Translations under genes and position numbers: made by a program
Part shown: piece by piece, positions 20,261 through 29,214 of the stretch
How positions within the stretch are numbered: position 1 is the stretch's first letter
How the letters are laid out: each line of letters starts with the position of its first letter
NCBI RefSeq assembly: GCF_008001235.1
Contig: NZ_CP040751.1
Span: forward strand, 1,595,001-1,659,000
Direction: 5' to 3'
DNA: 64,000 bases
DNA from: Salidesulfovibrio onnuriiensis
GTDB lineage: Bacteria; Desulfobacterota; Desulfovibrionia; Desulfovibrionales; Desulfovibrionaceae
Notes under the pieces: generated by a model
The model's input: only the letters and a program-made list of their open reading frames with translations
What the model was told of the DNA's origin: nothing
Database searches by the model: none

Positions 20261-20503
20261 TTAGGATTTTGCAATGGTTACGGAGTCCTCGAAGGTGCAG
20301 GTCATGCAGAAACGGTCGCCGTGGGCCTCGAAACAGAATTCGTTGCCCGGGAAAAGTGTCGCCGCGGGGGCGAAACCGTCGTTGAGCATGATGTCCTTGG
20401 CTTCGCCGTTGGACTCGAACCGTACCGTGGTGCCGTCACTCAGGGTGAGAAGTTCCCCATGATGAAATTCCAGCGGAAGATCGCTTTCCTTGAACTGTGA
20501 CAT
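20261..20503 (-). CDS. Small conserved-looking hypothetical protein, 80 aa
   Basis: I do not recognise this family. The start at MSQFKESDL (20503) is chosen because AAGGAGAGG lies upstream; the open frame extends to 20671, but the extension looks non-coding. The protein is mostly beta-like and acidic, with three Cys in the C-terminal third (CFEAHGDRFCMTC), an arrangement that could bind a metal. It has its own terminator and is divergent from the large sigma-54 regulator, so the two may share control sequences. Confidence 0.6.
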   Translation of the reverse strand: MSQFKESDLPLEFHHGELLTLSDGTTVRFESNGEAKDIMLNDGFAPAATLFPGNEFCFEAHGDRFCMTCTFEDSVTIAKS

Positions 20504-20690
20504 GATGCCTCTCCTTGTTGGATAAATTTGCCCTATTGCATAGGACAATAAACCACGCCATATGTCAAGGAATACGGGGTCGGCCTTTTCTTGGGCTATG
20601 ATTTTGTGCAGTATTCGAGTATGTTTGCACAGGCTGCCGGGAGCGGGTCCGGCAGCCGCGAATTTCCCCACGACGAGCAGGAGCGATCGA

Positions 20691-23534
20691 GTGGCAGCCA
20701 GATTTCTCGTTTTCGATCAGGACACGGATATCCGAAGATTGCTGAGGGACATCCTCGAGCTTCAGGGGTACGAGGTGCTGGAGGTCTCACGACCGGATTT
20801 CGCCCTGGAGGCGCTGGCCGCAAGGGAGGTCGACGTGTGCCTTGCCGAGGACATGGCCGTTCCCGGGGCCCATGGCGGGCTGCTGCAGATCGCCCAGGAA
20901 CGCGGCTATGCCTCTCCCTTCCTGCTGCTGGTGGATCAGGATTCCGTGGAAAAAGCGCTGGAATCCCTGCCTTTGGGGGCCTTCGGCTTCCTGCGCAAAC
21001 CCGTGGACAGGGCCCAGCTCATCAGCCTGGCCTACCGGGCCGTGGAGTGTTCCCGGACCAGACGGGAAACCCGTGTCCTGGAACACCGGCTGGAAGGGCA
21101 CAAGGAACTTTTCCGCAACATGATCGACGGGTGCGACATGCCCGTGGTCATCCTGGGCAGCGGCCTGCGCATCGGCGACATCAACAAGACCGCAGCGGCC
21201 CTGCTCGGAAGCTCCACCGCGTCCCTGCTGGGCAAGCCCTATTTCGAGCTGCTCTCCGAGGATGTGGCGGCGCCGCTGCGCGCGGCCATCGACGAGGTGC
21301 GCGCGGCCCGGGAAAGCCGTACCGTGGAGGAGCGGCGTTCCGGGGCCATTTATGAAACTTCGGTCAAGCCCGTGCTGCGCGACGGCGTCATTGCCGGTTT
21401 TGCCCTCATGTCCCGGGACATGACCGCCCAGAAACGCTCCGAGCAGGAACTCATCGAAAACGAACAGCGCTACCGCAGCGTGTACGAGGCGGCCCGCGAC
21501 GCGATCCTCATGGTTCGGCGCTCGGACGGGCGCATCCTGGACAGCAACGACGCGGCCCTGCGCCTGTACGGTTACACCAAGGGCGAAATGCTGGGGCTGA
21601 CCTTTGTGGATCTTTCGGCCGAAGCGGAAAAGACCCGCGCGGTCCTGAGCAACGGCGTGGAGTTCGTTCCCTTGCGCCAGCACAGGCGCAAGAGCGGCGA
21701 GGAATTTCCCATTGAGGCGTCCCTGAGCCACTTCATGCTCGGGGGCGAGGCCGTGGCCACGGTGTTCATCCGCGACGTCTCCAACCGCCGCGTGGTGCAG
21801 GAGGCCCTGCGCGAGGGCGCCCTGCTTTACCGGGCCGTGGTGGAGGACCAGACCGAACTCATCTGCCGCTTTGACATCGAAGGGCGGCTGACCTTCGTGA
21901 ATCCTGCCTATACCATCTTTTTCGGCGGCGACGAGGAGGCCGTCCTGGGCACGTCCTGCCTGACCCGCATTGTTCCGGACGAACGCGAAACCATGCGGCA
22001 GTGGATCATCAAGGTGACGCCCGAACATCCGGTCATGGCCGTGGAGCAGCGCAACCTGCGCTACGACGGGGCCGTGCGCTGGATGCGCTGGATCCACCGG
22101 GCCATTTTCGACCACAAGGGAATCCTTAAGGAATTCCAGGGCGTGGGCCGCGACGTGACCGACCGCAAGGAAGCCGAGGTGGCGCTTATCAAGGCCAACC
22201 AGGAAAAGGAGCAACTGCGGCTCAATCTAGAGGCCACCTTTCGCAGCATCCCGGACGCCATCATCACCGTGGACAGCGACATGCACGTCATCGCCACCAA
22301 CAGCGCGGTGACGCCCATATGCAACATCGAGCGCGAGACCGCCACGGGGCGGCAGCTGCGGGAAGTCATGCATTGCGAGGAAAACCCCTGCGTCAGCGTA
22401 CTCGAACAGGTCCTGCGCACGCGCAAGCCCGTGCGTGGGTACGAGGCCCAGTGCGCCTGCCGCGGCGACACGGAGCGGATGGTCGAACTCAACTGCTCCC
22501 CGCTCATTGACGAGCACAAGCGGTTTTCCGGTGCGGTGCTGGTCATCAAGGACATCACCCGCATCGCCCACCTGGAAAAGCGTCTGCAGGAACGGCACGG
22601 ATTCCGGGGCATCGTGGGCAAGAGCGAAAAGATGCAGGCGGTCTACCATCTGCTGGAACAGCTTTCGCCCCTGGACTCCACGGTGCTCATCACCGGCGAA
22701 TCCGGCACGGGCAAGGAACTGGTGGCCGACGCCCTGCATTACGGCGGGCCGAGGGCCAGCCGCCCCATCGTCAAGGTCAACTGCTCGGCCCTTTCCGAGA
22801 GCCTGCTGGAGAGCGAACTGTTCGGCCATGTGCGCGGCGCGTTCACCGGAGCGGTGCGCGACAAGGTGGGGCGCATCGAGGCCGCCCAGGGCGGCACCCT
22901 GTTCCTGGACGAGATCGGCGACATTTCCCCGCTCCTGCAGCTCAAGCTGCTTCGGTTTCTGGAACTGAAGGAGTACGAACGGGTGGGGGATTCCAAGACC
23001 CGCAAGGCCGATGTGCGCATCATTGCGGCCACCAACGTGGACCTGCTTCGCAAGGTGCGCGAGGGCACCTTCCGCGAGGATCTCTATTACAGGCTCAACG
23101 TCATGCCCGTGAACCTGCCGCCCCTGCGAGAGCGTGACGGGGATATCCCCCTGCTGGTGGATCATTTCCTCCAGATGTTCTGTTCCTCCTTCAAGAAGAA
23201 CATCTCCGGGGTCGGCGCGGATGTGCTGGACCTGTTCATGCGCCATTCCTGGCCCGGCAACGTGCGCGAGTTCAAGCACATCATGGAGCATGCCTGCATC
23301 CTGGCCCCGGAGGGGCGCATCGGCATCAATCACATCCGCAGCGACCTTGTGGTGGAATTGCGCACCAAACCTCGGGTGCAGCACGTGCGCAATGCCGTTC
23401 CGGCCAAGGCCGGGCGGGAACAGATACTGGATGCGCTGGCCAGCGCCGGCGGCAACAAGGCCAAGGCCGCCAAGCTGCTGGGCATCCACAGGGCCACCCT
23501 GTACCGCAAGATGGAACAGTTCGAGATCGAGTAG
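20691..23534 (+). CDS. Sigma-54-dependent activator with receiver and four PAS domains
   Basis: A 947-residue regulator. Domain order: an N-terminal receiver (about 1-120) that keeps acidic DQD, Asp in AEDMAVPG and Lys in LRKPVD; four PAS-like domains (about 140-250, 260-370, 378-490 and 510-625), the last with a Cys cluster (HCEENPC and CAC) that could bind metal or sense redox; an AAA+ domain with Walker A GESGTGKE (about 669) and GAFTGA (about 716) for sigma-54 contact; and a Fis-type HTH at the end. GTG 20691 is preferred over the frame opening at 20562, because AGGAG lies 7 bases upstream and the receiver then starts at once. It is likely to act on the repeat array just downstream. Confidence 0.9.
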   Translation: MAARFLVFDQDTDIRRLLRDILELQGYEVLEVSRPDFALEALAAREVDVCLAEDMAVPGAHGGLLQIAQERGYASPFLLLVDQDSVEKALESLPLGAFGFLRKPVDRAQLISLAYRAVECSRTRRETRVLEHRLEGHKELFRNMIDGCDMPVVILGSGLRIGDINKTAAALLGSSTASLLGKPYFELLSEDVAAPLRAAIDEVRAARESRTVEERRSGAIYETSVKPVLRDGVIAGFALMSRDMTAQKRSEQELIENEQRYRSVYEAARDAILMVRRSDGRILDSNDAALRLYGYTKGEMLGLTFVDLSAEAEKTRAVLSNGVEFVPLRQHRRKSGEEFPIEASLSHFMLGGEAVATVFIRDVSNRRVVQEALREGALLYRAVVEDQTELICRFDIEGRLTFVNPAYTIFFGGDEEAVLGTSCLTRIVPDERETMRQWIIKVTPEHPVMAVEQRNLRYDGAVRWMRWIHRAIFDHKGILKEFQGVGRDVTDRKEAEVALIKANQEKEQLRLNLEATFRSIPDAIITVDSDMHVIATNSAVTPICNIERETATGRQLREVMHCEENPCVSVLEQVLRTRKPVRGYEAQCACRGDTERMVELNCSPLIDEHKRFSGAVLVIKDITRIAHLEKRLQERHGFRGIVGKSEKMQAVYHLLEQLSPLDSTVLITGESGTGKELVADALHYGGPRASRPIVKVNCSALSESLLESELFGHVRGAFTGAVRDKVGRIEAAQGGTLFLDEIGDISPLLQLKLLRFLELKEYERVGDSKTRKADVRIIAATNVDLLRKVREGTFREDLYYRLNVMPVNLPPLRERDGDIPLLVDHFLQMFCSSFKKNISGVGADVLDLFMRHSWPGNVREFKHIMEHACILAPEGRIGINHIRSDLVVELRTKPRVQHVRNAVPAKAGREQILDALASAGGNKAKAAKLLGIHRATLYRKMEQFEIE

Positions 23535-23544
23535 CAACCGTCTT

Positions 23545-23619
23545 TGCGACAATTGTCGCATGTTCGCGATTTGTGTCGCATACATGTCGCATGCATGTCG
23601 CAATGTTCGGTCTGCGACA
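23545..23619. promoter_or_regulatory. TGTCGC array, candidate enhancer for sigma-54 activator
   Basis: A perfect 16-bp palindrome TGCGACAATTGTCGCA (23545-23560) is followed by three TGTCGC direct repeats at 23574, 23585 and 23596, spaced exactly 11 bases (about one helical turn), and by an inverted GCGACA at 23614. The layout fits an upstream activator site for a Fis-type HTH protein. The adjacent activator gene and a -24/-12 element about 130-200 bases further on support this. Confidence 0.6.
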
Positions 23620-23746
23620 CTGGGCTTCTGTTCTTATAACCTCCTGATATCGCATGGTTTGTTAGAAAAAATCTAAACACATGAGCGCATTGCTCACGTG
23701 TTCATTTGTAATGAGCTGAAATAATAATGGATTCATTTGACAGCAA

Positions 23747-23762
23747 TGGCGGGTGATTTGCG
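23747..23762 (+). promoter_or_regulatory. Sigma-54 (-24/-12) promoter of thioredoxin-like gene
   Basis: TGGCGGGTGATTTGCG has GG-N10-GC spacing with TGGC and TTGC at the two boxes. Transcription would begin near 23773, about 80 bases before the start codon at 23854. Confidence 0.6.
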
Positions 23763-23853
23763 CGAAAACCCTCCTCCCGAGGTCTGGTTTCGCCCTGTGA
23801 GGCACAGTATTTGGAAAGACTGGGGTGTGTACCTTCAAAAAGAGGGTTTTACC

Positions 23854-24180
23854 ATGGTCAAGTCCATCACCCCCCAGGACATGGTCAAGGAGGTCGTTTC
23901 CTCCACCAAGCCGATGCTTGTGGCCTTTCTGAAGCAGGGCCAGCGGCAGCGGGAGCAGTTGGAGCTTCTGGACCGTGCGGAACGCCGCTACGCCCGCAGC
24001 GTGGACTGCTATCTGTACAGTGACGGTTTTCTGGAAACAGGCATGCGGCAGCATTTTGTCAGCGGCACGCCCACCTACCTTCTGTTCCAGGACGGTTGGG
24101 AGGTGGATCGTCTCATGGGCTGTTCGGACGACGACATGCTGGACAGCTTTCTTCGTCGCAGCTTGAAGCGGAAGGATTGA
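23854..24180 (+). CDS. Thioredoxin-fold protein lacking the CXXC pair
   Basis: A 108-residue protein resembling the thioredoxin fold. It has an N-terminal helix, a central strand (KPMLVAFLKQ), a region where CXXC is normally found but is absent, and the cis-Pro strand signature SGTPTYLLFQDG. It has one Cys in the middle and one near the C terminus. Without the active pair it is unlikely to be a classical reductase; a binding or scaffolding role is possible. ATG 23854 is chosen for the GAGGG 7 bases upstream; a frame from 23737 would begin inside the promoter. It follows the sigma-54 activator and its presumed enhancer, so stress- or ligand-induced expression is inferred. Confidence 0.65.
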   Translation: MVKSITPQDMVKEVVSSTKPMLVAFLKQGQRQREQLELLDRAERRYARSVDCYLYSDGFLETGMRQHFVSGTPTYLLFQDGWEVDRLMGCSDDDMLDSFLRRSLKRKD

Positions 24181-24226
24181 TCAACGTCAGTTGCAATGGA
24201 TTGAAATAGAAAGATTTTGATTGTTT

Positions 24227-25531
24227 TTATGCCTGCCGGGAATCGCGTGCGGCGATTTCCAGGACCGGGCAGTGCGCCTGCCTGAGCGTGTCCACCAGAT
24301 CCTTTCTGAATTTTGCCAGCATCCCCTTGGATTTCGGAGCCCCGCAGAGAATCCGGTCAGGTCCGTATTGGTGCAGCAGCCCTGCCGCGGCCCGTTCCGA
24401 ATCCACGTTTTCCAGCAGTTTGAGTCCCCAGAGCAGATTGTGCTCCCGGCACTGGCGCAGGCCGTTTGCCAGGGTGCGGAACAGGTGCGCCTTGAATTGC
24501 TCCATCTCGCCATAGGCCAGTTGGATGGGGATGAGGCTGACGAAGAGCAGGGCCGCCTGCTGCGAACGGGCCTGGGAAATGGCTTCCTCAAACAGGGAGG
24601 GCGCATTGCGGTCCGGCTTGATGAAGACCATGACGCGCTGCTTCGGTTCCCGGGGGATGCTCTGCGGAATGGGCGTATCCGGCTCCGGATCGAACGGCGT
24701 GCGCGCATGGTTCGCCAGCTCGGTCCGCACCTCGGCCATGCCGGGCCTGTTGGCCGCCCGGGAGTCCAGGCAGGCTTCCATGAGGGCCAGGACATCCGGC
24801 GGCGCGGAGATGGCGGGGGCGAGGATGTTCAGGAATTTATGCGCCAGGGGAAGGGGCCCGGCCCAGCGCCGCAACCGGCTGGGGTGGCGGCCGGTGAGCA
24901 GATATTGGAGCAGGCCGCCGAAGGAGTATACGTCCGTGGCCGGCTCCCGACCCTGGCCCGCGATGAAGTCGGGCGGAACATAGCGCCAATCCAGGGCCGG
25001 ACGTTCGCAGCCTCCCCAGATATCTTGCCATTCGCTGCGCAGGGACTGGCCGAAATGGCGCAGGAGCGGGGTGTTGTCGCGGGGATCGCAGAGCACGCTT
25101 TCCGGCCCCAGGTTCAGGTGCGCGGTTCCGTCCCGGTGCAGGACGCCCAGCAGCGCGGCCAGCTTGTACGCCAGGTCAAGGGCTTCGTTCATTGCGAGTG
25201 GATGGCGGGCCAGGTGTTCGCCAAGACTGGGGAGCCTGGGGTTGGGAAGGATGACTCCGCCCTCCCATTCTGCGCAGGCGCGCACAAAGGACGGGTGCTC
25301 GGGAAGGTGGGCGTAGCGGGCCTGGTGCTGCCAGGCCAGAAAGGCCGGGGTGCGCACGTCGTAGAACTGCCGCAGCTCGAACGTCCGCCATTCCCGGGTG
25401 GCCTGGTAACGGCGGTTGCCCGGGATGGGCGGCAGGCGGTGTCCCACCACGAATCCTCGGATCAGGCTTCCCTGACGCAGGGCGTCGGGGACCTCCCGGC
25501 GGATGGCCATTTCCTCTATACGGGCCCACAT
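24227..25531 (-). CDS. Degenerate protein-kinase domain fused to a USP domain
   Basis: A 434-residue fusion. Residues about 15-290 look like a Ser/Thr kinase fold in its C-lobe (HRDGTAHLNLGPESVL, then WRYVPPDFIAGQ and ATDVYSFGGLLQYLLTGRHP). The catalytic loop reads HLNLGPES instead of HRDLKPxN, and no clear DFG is present, so it is probably a pseudokinase. Residues about 300-434 form a universal-stress-protein-like domain ending in CPVLEIAARD. The start at ATG 25531 has GGGGGAG upstream; the longer TTG start at 25558 is less likely. It closes a cluster of USP and small membrane genes next to a YeiH transporter, and a signalling or docking role there is inferred. Confidence 0.7.
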   Translation of the reverse strand: MWARIEEMAIRREVPDALRQGSLIRGFVVGHRLPPIPGNRRYQATREWRTFELRQFYDVRTPAFLAWQHQARYAHLPEHPSFVRACAEWEGGVILPNPRLPSLGEHLARHPLAMNEALDLAYKLAALLGVLHRDGTAHLNLGPESVLCDPRDNTPLLRHFGQSLRSEWQDIWGGCERPALDWRYVPPDFIAGQGREPATDVYSFGGLLQYLLTGRHPSRLRRWAGPLPLAHKFLNILAPAISAPPDVLALMEACLDSRAANRPGMAEVRTELANHARTPFDPEPDTPIPQSIPREPKQRVMVFIKPDRNAPSLFEEAISQARSQQAALLFVSLIPIQLAYGEMEQFKAHLFRTLANGLRQCREHNLLWGLKLLENVDSERAAAGLLHQYGPDRILCGAPKSKGMLAKFRKDLVDTLRQAHCPVLEIAARDSRQA

Positions 25532-25636
25532 AGGCGCTCCCCCTTGCGGGCAGTACAAGCAATATGGGGAGCGTGGACAATTATTATAAATGCGCCACGC
25601 ACCCGCCGGGTGGACGAACCCGTGCGATCCCGGCCG

Positions 25637-25941
25637 CTAGAAACCGGGCTGGCTTTCCACGTCGGGCTCCCGGTATTCGCGGGAATCGTTGCGGCGCAGA
25701 AATCCGTAGCTTGCCGCAAACACGAAGACGCAGCTCAGCCAAGTCAGGAAAAACGGATGGCTCCACTGGATGTCCAGCCACCAGTCCCCCGGGTGTCGTG
25801 CAGCACGGAGAGGAACCTCCCGGGCAGCTCGTAGATGACGGCCAGGTACTGGTAGAGGAGCACTGCGGCAAAGGACAGATAAGCGGTTGCATTGAAGCCC
25901 ACCCACAGATGCCGGACGAAGTTCTTTGCGGTCTTGTTCAT
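25637..25941 (-). pseudogene. Small two-helix membrane protein, frameshifted
   Basis: The N-terminal part (MNKTAKNFVRHLWVGFNAT... to about LHDT) and the C-terminal part (GDWWLDIQWSHPFFLTWLS... to the stop at 25637) read as one protein of about 101 residues with two transmembrane helices, but lie in different frames. The break falls at the CCCCC run at 25786-25790 (G5 on the coding strand); one additional G restores the frame. Without it, the first frame ends at 25744. The function is unknown; it sits in the USP/YeiH cluster. Either a real frameshift or a base-calling error. Confidence 0.6.
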
Positions 25942-25950
25942 GGATTCTCC

Positions 25951-26529
25951 TTAGTTGACATAGAACCAGAAACCGATGGCCAGCACCACGATGAGCAGCG
26001 TCTCCAGCACGGTCAGCTTGAGCATGAAGGAACAGATGCGCCGCTGGGTCGGATTCATTTTGAGCATGATCCTGTTCATGACGAAGCGCCAGAAGCGGTG
26101 CTTGAGGGAGTCTTCCCCGTGGAGCCGGTAATATTCCCTCAGGCTGGGCAGCCAGTAGCGCACCAGCCGCTCGGCCTTGGCCGCGTCGAGCCTGCAGCCT
26201 GGCTGCTGCGTGAATTCGTAGGCCAGCTCTGCATTGCCGTCCGGCCCCTTGCGGGCCAGCAGGGTAAGGCCTATGGACGGGAAATCGGCCGACCATCGTC
26301 CCGGGCCGTTTTCCAATATTGCATCCGTGCCGAACTCGAAGTCGGTCATGATGTCGTCGATGGCGTATCCGCCATCCTTTTCGTCGATATGCCAGTGCGG
26401 GTTGAGCCGCATCAGGCGCATGGCGTCCATCTCCTGCCAGAAGGATTCCAGCCAGGGCAGGTTGGTGGTCATCCACTCCGATGCGGCGGCCCCGACTTCG
26501 CGGGTGTCGTTGTTCAGGACTGCTTCCAT
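25951..26529 (-). CDS. Hypothetical tail-anchored membrane protein
   Basis: A 192-residue protein I cannot assign to a family. Most of it is soluble and rich in aromatic and charged residues (FWQEMDAMRLMRLNPHWHID near residue 30). A single hydrophobic helix at the C terminus (about 170-190) is preceded by basic residues, so it appears anchored with its bulk in the cytoplasm. ATG 26529 has GAGGGG upstream. It is 9 bases from the next gene and 11 bases after the USP gene, so it belongs to one minus-strand operon. Confidence 0.7.
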   Translation of the reverse strand: MEAVLNNDTREVGAAASEWMTTNLPWLESFWQEMDAMRLMRLNPHWHIDEKDGGYAIDDIMTDFEFGTDAILENGPGRWSADFPSIGLTLLARKGPDGNAELAYEFTQQPGCRLDAAKAERLVRYWLPSLREYYRLHGEDSLKHRFWRFVMNRIMLKMNPTQRRICSFMLKLTVLETLLIVVLAIGFWFYVN

Positions 26530-26540
26530 GCCTGAACCCC

Positions 26541-26987
26541 TCAGGGAGCCACCACCAGCGGACAGGGCAGCATGGGATGCAGGCGCTTGTTCTCGAAGCG
26601 GGCCTTGAAGCCCGGGGCCTGTTTTTTTTGGTACGCGCCCATGATGACCACGTCGGCCTTTTCCTCTTCCGCGGTTTCGGCCAGCACGGCGGCGATGTCG
26701 CCCGAGGCCCGCCGGTAGCGGGGCCTGAGCCCGGCCAGGTTCTTGTCGAGCCGTTCCACGAGGCGGTCCATCTCCGCATTGACCTCGCCCATGACATAAT
26801 CCGCGAACCTGTTGCGGGTGGCCGAGGCATTGAGCCAGTCGTCGCCGGTCATGTGCTGCCAGTCCTCGTTGAAGATGCTCAGCACGACGAGTTCCGCGCC
26901 GCTTTGGGCGGCCCACTGGGCGGCGAGCCGCTCGGCCTTTTGCGCTCCGGGCGTACCATGGGTGGCGAGCAGTATTTTTTTGAACAT
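26541..26987 (-). CDS. Universal stress protein family protein
   Basis: A 148-residue UspA-fold protein beginning MFKKILLATHGTPGAQKAER, with the family's C-terminal strand region (ADVVIMGAY and a closing CPLVVAP). The usual ATP-loop GxxG-x9-GS is not well conserved; the loop reads GAYQKKQAPGFKARF. A start at 26987 is set by GGAAGGA just upstream. USP genes beside transporters often act as modulators; here it lies between a YeiH-type transporter and the kinase-like/USP fusion. Confidence 0.85.
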   Translation of the reverse strand: MFKKILLATHGTPGAQKAERLAAQWAAQSGAELVVLSIFNEDWQHMTGDDWLNASATRNRFADYVMGEVNAEMDRLVERLDKNLAGLRPRYRRASGDIAAVLAETAEEEKADVVIMGAYQKKQAPGFKARFENKRLHPMLPCPLVVAP

Positions 26988-27006
26988 GTTCCTTCCAAAT
27001 GGGGTT

Positions 27007-27034
27007 GGGAGGGAGGACCTGGATCCTCCCTCCC
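27007..27034 (-). other. GC-rich hairpin upstream of USP gene
   Basis: A perfect 11-bp inverted repeat (27007-27017 with 27024-27034) lies 20 bases before the USP start codon, without a T tract in either direction. It could attenuate or stabilise the operon mRNA. Confidence 0.4.
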
Positions 27035-27189
27035 GGGTTCTATGGGGTGTGTCGGTTTGCACCTGTCCGCCCCGGGCATCGCAAAGGCTTATTGGCAAGA
27101 CCTCGGAACCGGGCTTGGAAGCGCGAATCTGACATGCGCGCAGTCCGGGGCTTTCCTCGGCGTTCTTGCAATCGCCTTTTTGCGCGGGG

Positions 27190-27372
27190 TTACGCCAGCC
27201 ACTTCGTGAAGAGGAGCACCACGAAGGTGACCACGATAACCAGGCTCAGGGCCGTCAGGTCCTCGTTCTTTTCCGAGGCGAACACGGAAAGCGCGCGTTC
27301 CTCGTTCTGCTGCTGGTCCTGCTCCTGCCCGGTGGGGCAATTTTCTTTTTCCAACTTGACGTTCTCTTCCAT
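27190..27372 (-). CDS. Single-helix small membrane protein, 60 aa
   Basis: A 60-residue protein with a Glu/Gln-rich, acidic N-terminal half and one C-terminal transmembrane helix (LSLVIVVTFVVLLFTKWLA). The gene begins 10 bases after the YeiH-type transporter gene on the same strand, so it is probably translated from the same message. It may be an accessory subunit of that transporter. No family is recognised. Confidence 0.65.
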   Translation of the reverse strand: MEENVKLEKENCPTGQEQDQQQNEERALSVFASEKNEDLTALSLVIVVTFVVLLFTKWLA

Positions 27373-27382
27373 ATCTTCCTCC

Positions 27383-29023
27383 TTACTTCAGGACCACGTC
27401 TTTGACGAAGTACATGACCACGATGAAGGACAGGGTTGCCTTGGTGATGCCCGAGATGGTGCCCATGACCAGGGGCCAGCCGCCCGCCTGCGCAAGGGAC
27501 TTGCGGGTGATCTGCATGCCCAGGCCGATGAGGCCGTAGGCGAAGAACCAGATCATGGCGTCGGTCAGGGTGACGATGGTCTTGGACTTCTTGTGCACCT
27601 GCTTGATGGCGTGGCCGATGGCGCTCTTCACTTCCGCGCCGATGGTGATTTCCTTGCCCTTGGTGCGGGCCAGGATGGATTCGAGGCCGGCCATGCGCTG
27701 GCGCGCGGTGGCGTCGAACACGGTCTTGTCGTCGCGGTCCGAGAAATCGCCGGCGATCTGGTGCTGCTTGACCAGGTCGTCGAAAGCGGCCCGCTCATTG
27801 GCGGTGAAGCCGGTCAGGCCCGCCTGCTGGGCGTTCTGGAGCACGGTCAGTTCCTCGGGAGTGACTTCGGTGCGCTGGTTGTAGCTGAAGTCGAGATACT
27901 TGCCCTTGTAGTGGCCCGGAGGGCTGAACAGCCCGAAGGAGGACATGGCGAAGAGCAGCAGGAAGCCGAGGATGAAGATGGGGAACTTGTCGATGACCAC
28001 TTCCTTGAAGCTCAGCTTGGTGCCGCTCTGCTTGCCGTACCAGCTGGCCAGCACCAGGACGATGACGGGCAGGAACAGCACGCGGGTGATGTTGAAGATT
28101 TCGCCCACCTTGAGGGTCTTGATGTCAACGGCGTTGAAGGCCAGGCAGGCCGCCGCCACCTGTGCGGAGTTCAGGATGCCGGTGCCGGCCCAGGCCCCGA
28201 ACTGGGTGGGGTTCATGCCCACGATCTTGCCCACGGTGGGGAAGATGAACATGCACAGGATGCCGAAGCCCAGAATGGTGCCGATGGTGTAGGCCATTTC
28301 CGAGCAGCGTGCGCGCACCACCGGGGCGCAGGCCACGGTGGCGGAAACGCCGCACACGCCCATGCCCGCGGAAAGAACGCCGGTCATGGACTTGGGCTGC
28401 TTGAACAGGTTGCCCAGGAAGAGCACGAAGAACACGGTGCCCAGCACGAAGAAGCCGATCATCCACACCGAGACCATGCCCAGCTTGGCCAGCTCCGCGA
28501 AGGAGTAGCGCGCTCCCAGCAGGATGACGCCCATCTTGAGCACGAAGCGTGCGGTCTTCACGCCGCTGGCCGCGAACTTGGGAATGCCCCAGGAGTTGGT
28601 GATGACGATGCCCACCAGGATGCCGAGGACCACGTAGTTCAGGTTCAAAACTTTATAGACCTTGAAGCCGAGCAACGGGGCCATCTGGTCCGAGAAAAGG
28701 ATGACCAGGGGCTCCAGGAACCAGCGGATGCCCATTGCCAGCACCATGATGAACAGGATGCCCGGAATGGTTTCCAGCACAAAGATATCCCTCTTTGTCA
28801 GGGGTTTGTTCATGCGTCCCTGGCGCATGAGCGCGGTTGCGAACCCGAGGCCCGCGCCCACGAAGCAGAGCACCTCCATGAGGTCGATCTGTTTGTGAAC
28901 GTTCAGGGATTTGAGCAGGGGCGTGAGAGCGCCCATCATGACAAGGACACCATAGGCAAGCAGCAGGCCGCTCAGAAACAGCAGCGGCATGTTGCTTGGA
29001 CGTCCGACATCGGAATTAGCCAT
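27383..29023 (-). CDS. YeiH-family (UPF0324) putative sulfate exporter-type transporter
   Basis: A 546-residue polytopic membrane protein with about 11-12 helices. It carries the signature of the YeiH/PSE family: GVLSAGMGVCGVSATVAC in the central half-helical region and NSAQVAAACLAF in a later helix. A soluble insert of about 120 residues (TELTVLQ...KSAIGHAIKQ) precedes the last two helices and makes it longer than the usual 330-350. Members are annotated as sulfate exporters, but the substrate is not firmly established. The start MANSDVG (29023) has AGGAGAGG upstream. It is read from a -24/-12 promoter and is divergent from a histidine kinase/NtrC pair that probably controls it. Confidence 0.85.
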   Translation of the reverse strand: MANSDVGRPSNMPLLFLSGLLLAYGVLVMMGALTPLLKSLNVHKQIDLMEVLCFVGAGLGFATALMRQGRMNKPLTKRDIFVLETIPGILFIMVLAMGIRWFLEPLVILFSDQMAPLLGFKVYKVLNLNYVVLGILVGIVITNSWGIPKFAASGVKTARFVLKMGVILLGARYSFAELAKLGMVSVWMIGFFVLGTVFFVLFLGNLFKQPKSMTGVLSAGMGVCGVSATVACAPVVRARCSEMAYTIGTILGFGILCMFIFPTVGKIVGMNPTQFGAWAGTGILNSAQVAAACLAFNAVDIKTLKVGEIFNITRVLFLPVIVLVLASWYGKQSGTKLSFKEVVIDKFPIFILGFLLLFAMSSFGLFSPPGHYKGKYLDFSYNQRTEVTPEELTVLQNAQQAGLTGFTANERAAFDDLVKQHQIAGDFSDRDDKTVFDATARQRMAGLESILARTKGKEITIGAEVKSAIGHAIKQVHKKSKTIVTLTDAMIWFFAYGLIGLGMQITRKSLAQAGGWPLVMGTISGITKATLSFIVVMYFVKDVVLK

Positions 29024-29078
29024 ACTTCCTCTCCTTGAAAATGTTTTCGGCAGCCCGGAGGATGCCGTTTGTCTCAAG

Positions 29079-29093
29079 GCAAGGGGCGTGCCA
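29079..29093 (-). promoter_or_regulatory. Sigma-54 (-24/-12) promoter of the YeiH operon
   Basis: On the minus strand the sequence reads TGGCACGCCCCTTGC, an almost ideal match with GG-N10-GC spacing. The transcription start would fall about 44 bases before the start codon at 29023. Confidence 0.8.
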
Positions 29094-29134
29094 ATGCGAT
29101 TGGCTGGCTAGTATTTTGAAATTGTTGGAGAAAA

Positions 29135-29159
29135 ATATTGTGGGCGATCGCCATATTGT
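29135..29159. promoter_or_regulatory. Candidate NtrC-type activator site between divergent promoters
   Basis: The 10-bp palindrome GGCGATCGCC (29143-29152) is flanked on both sides by ATATTGT direct repeats (29135-29141 and 29153-29159). It lies about 50 bases from each of the two divergent -24/-12 elements, a place from which one activator could serve both. Confidence 0.45.
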
Positions 29160-29198
29160 AAACTTGAGTTATCACCTGTGTTCCCGGGTTTCCAAGGG

Positions 29199-29214
29199 AG
29201 GCATGCCCCTTGCC
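29199..29214 (+). promoter_or_regulatory. Sigma-54 (-24/-12) promoter of the kinase/NtrC pair
   Basis: AGGCATGCCCCTTGCC has GG-N10-GC spacing and TTGC at -12. Transcription would start near 29225, about 65 bases before the kinase start codon. Confidence 0.65.

Noticed and set aside
23574..23601. Short direct repeats that could suggest a CRISPR array
   Set aside because: Repeat units are only 6 bases with 5-base gaps; there are no spacers of normal size and no cas genes. A regulatory array fits better.
23800..23815. AGGCACAGTATTTGGA as the -24/-12 element of the thioredoxin-like gene
   Set aside because: It ends in GG instead of GC at -12. The element at 23747-23762 keeps GG-N10-GC with TTGC and is preferred.
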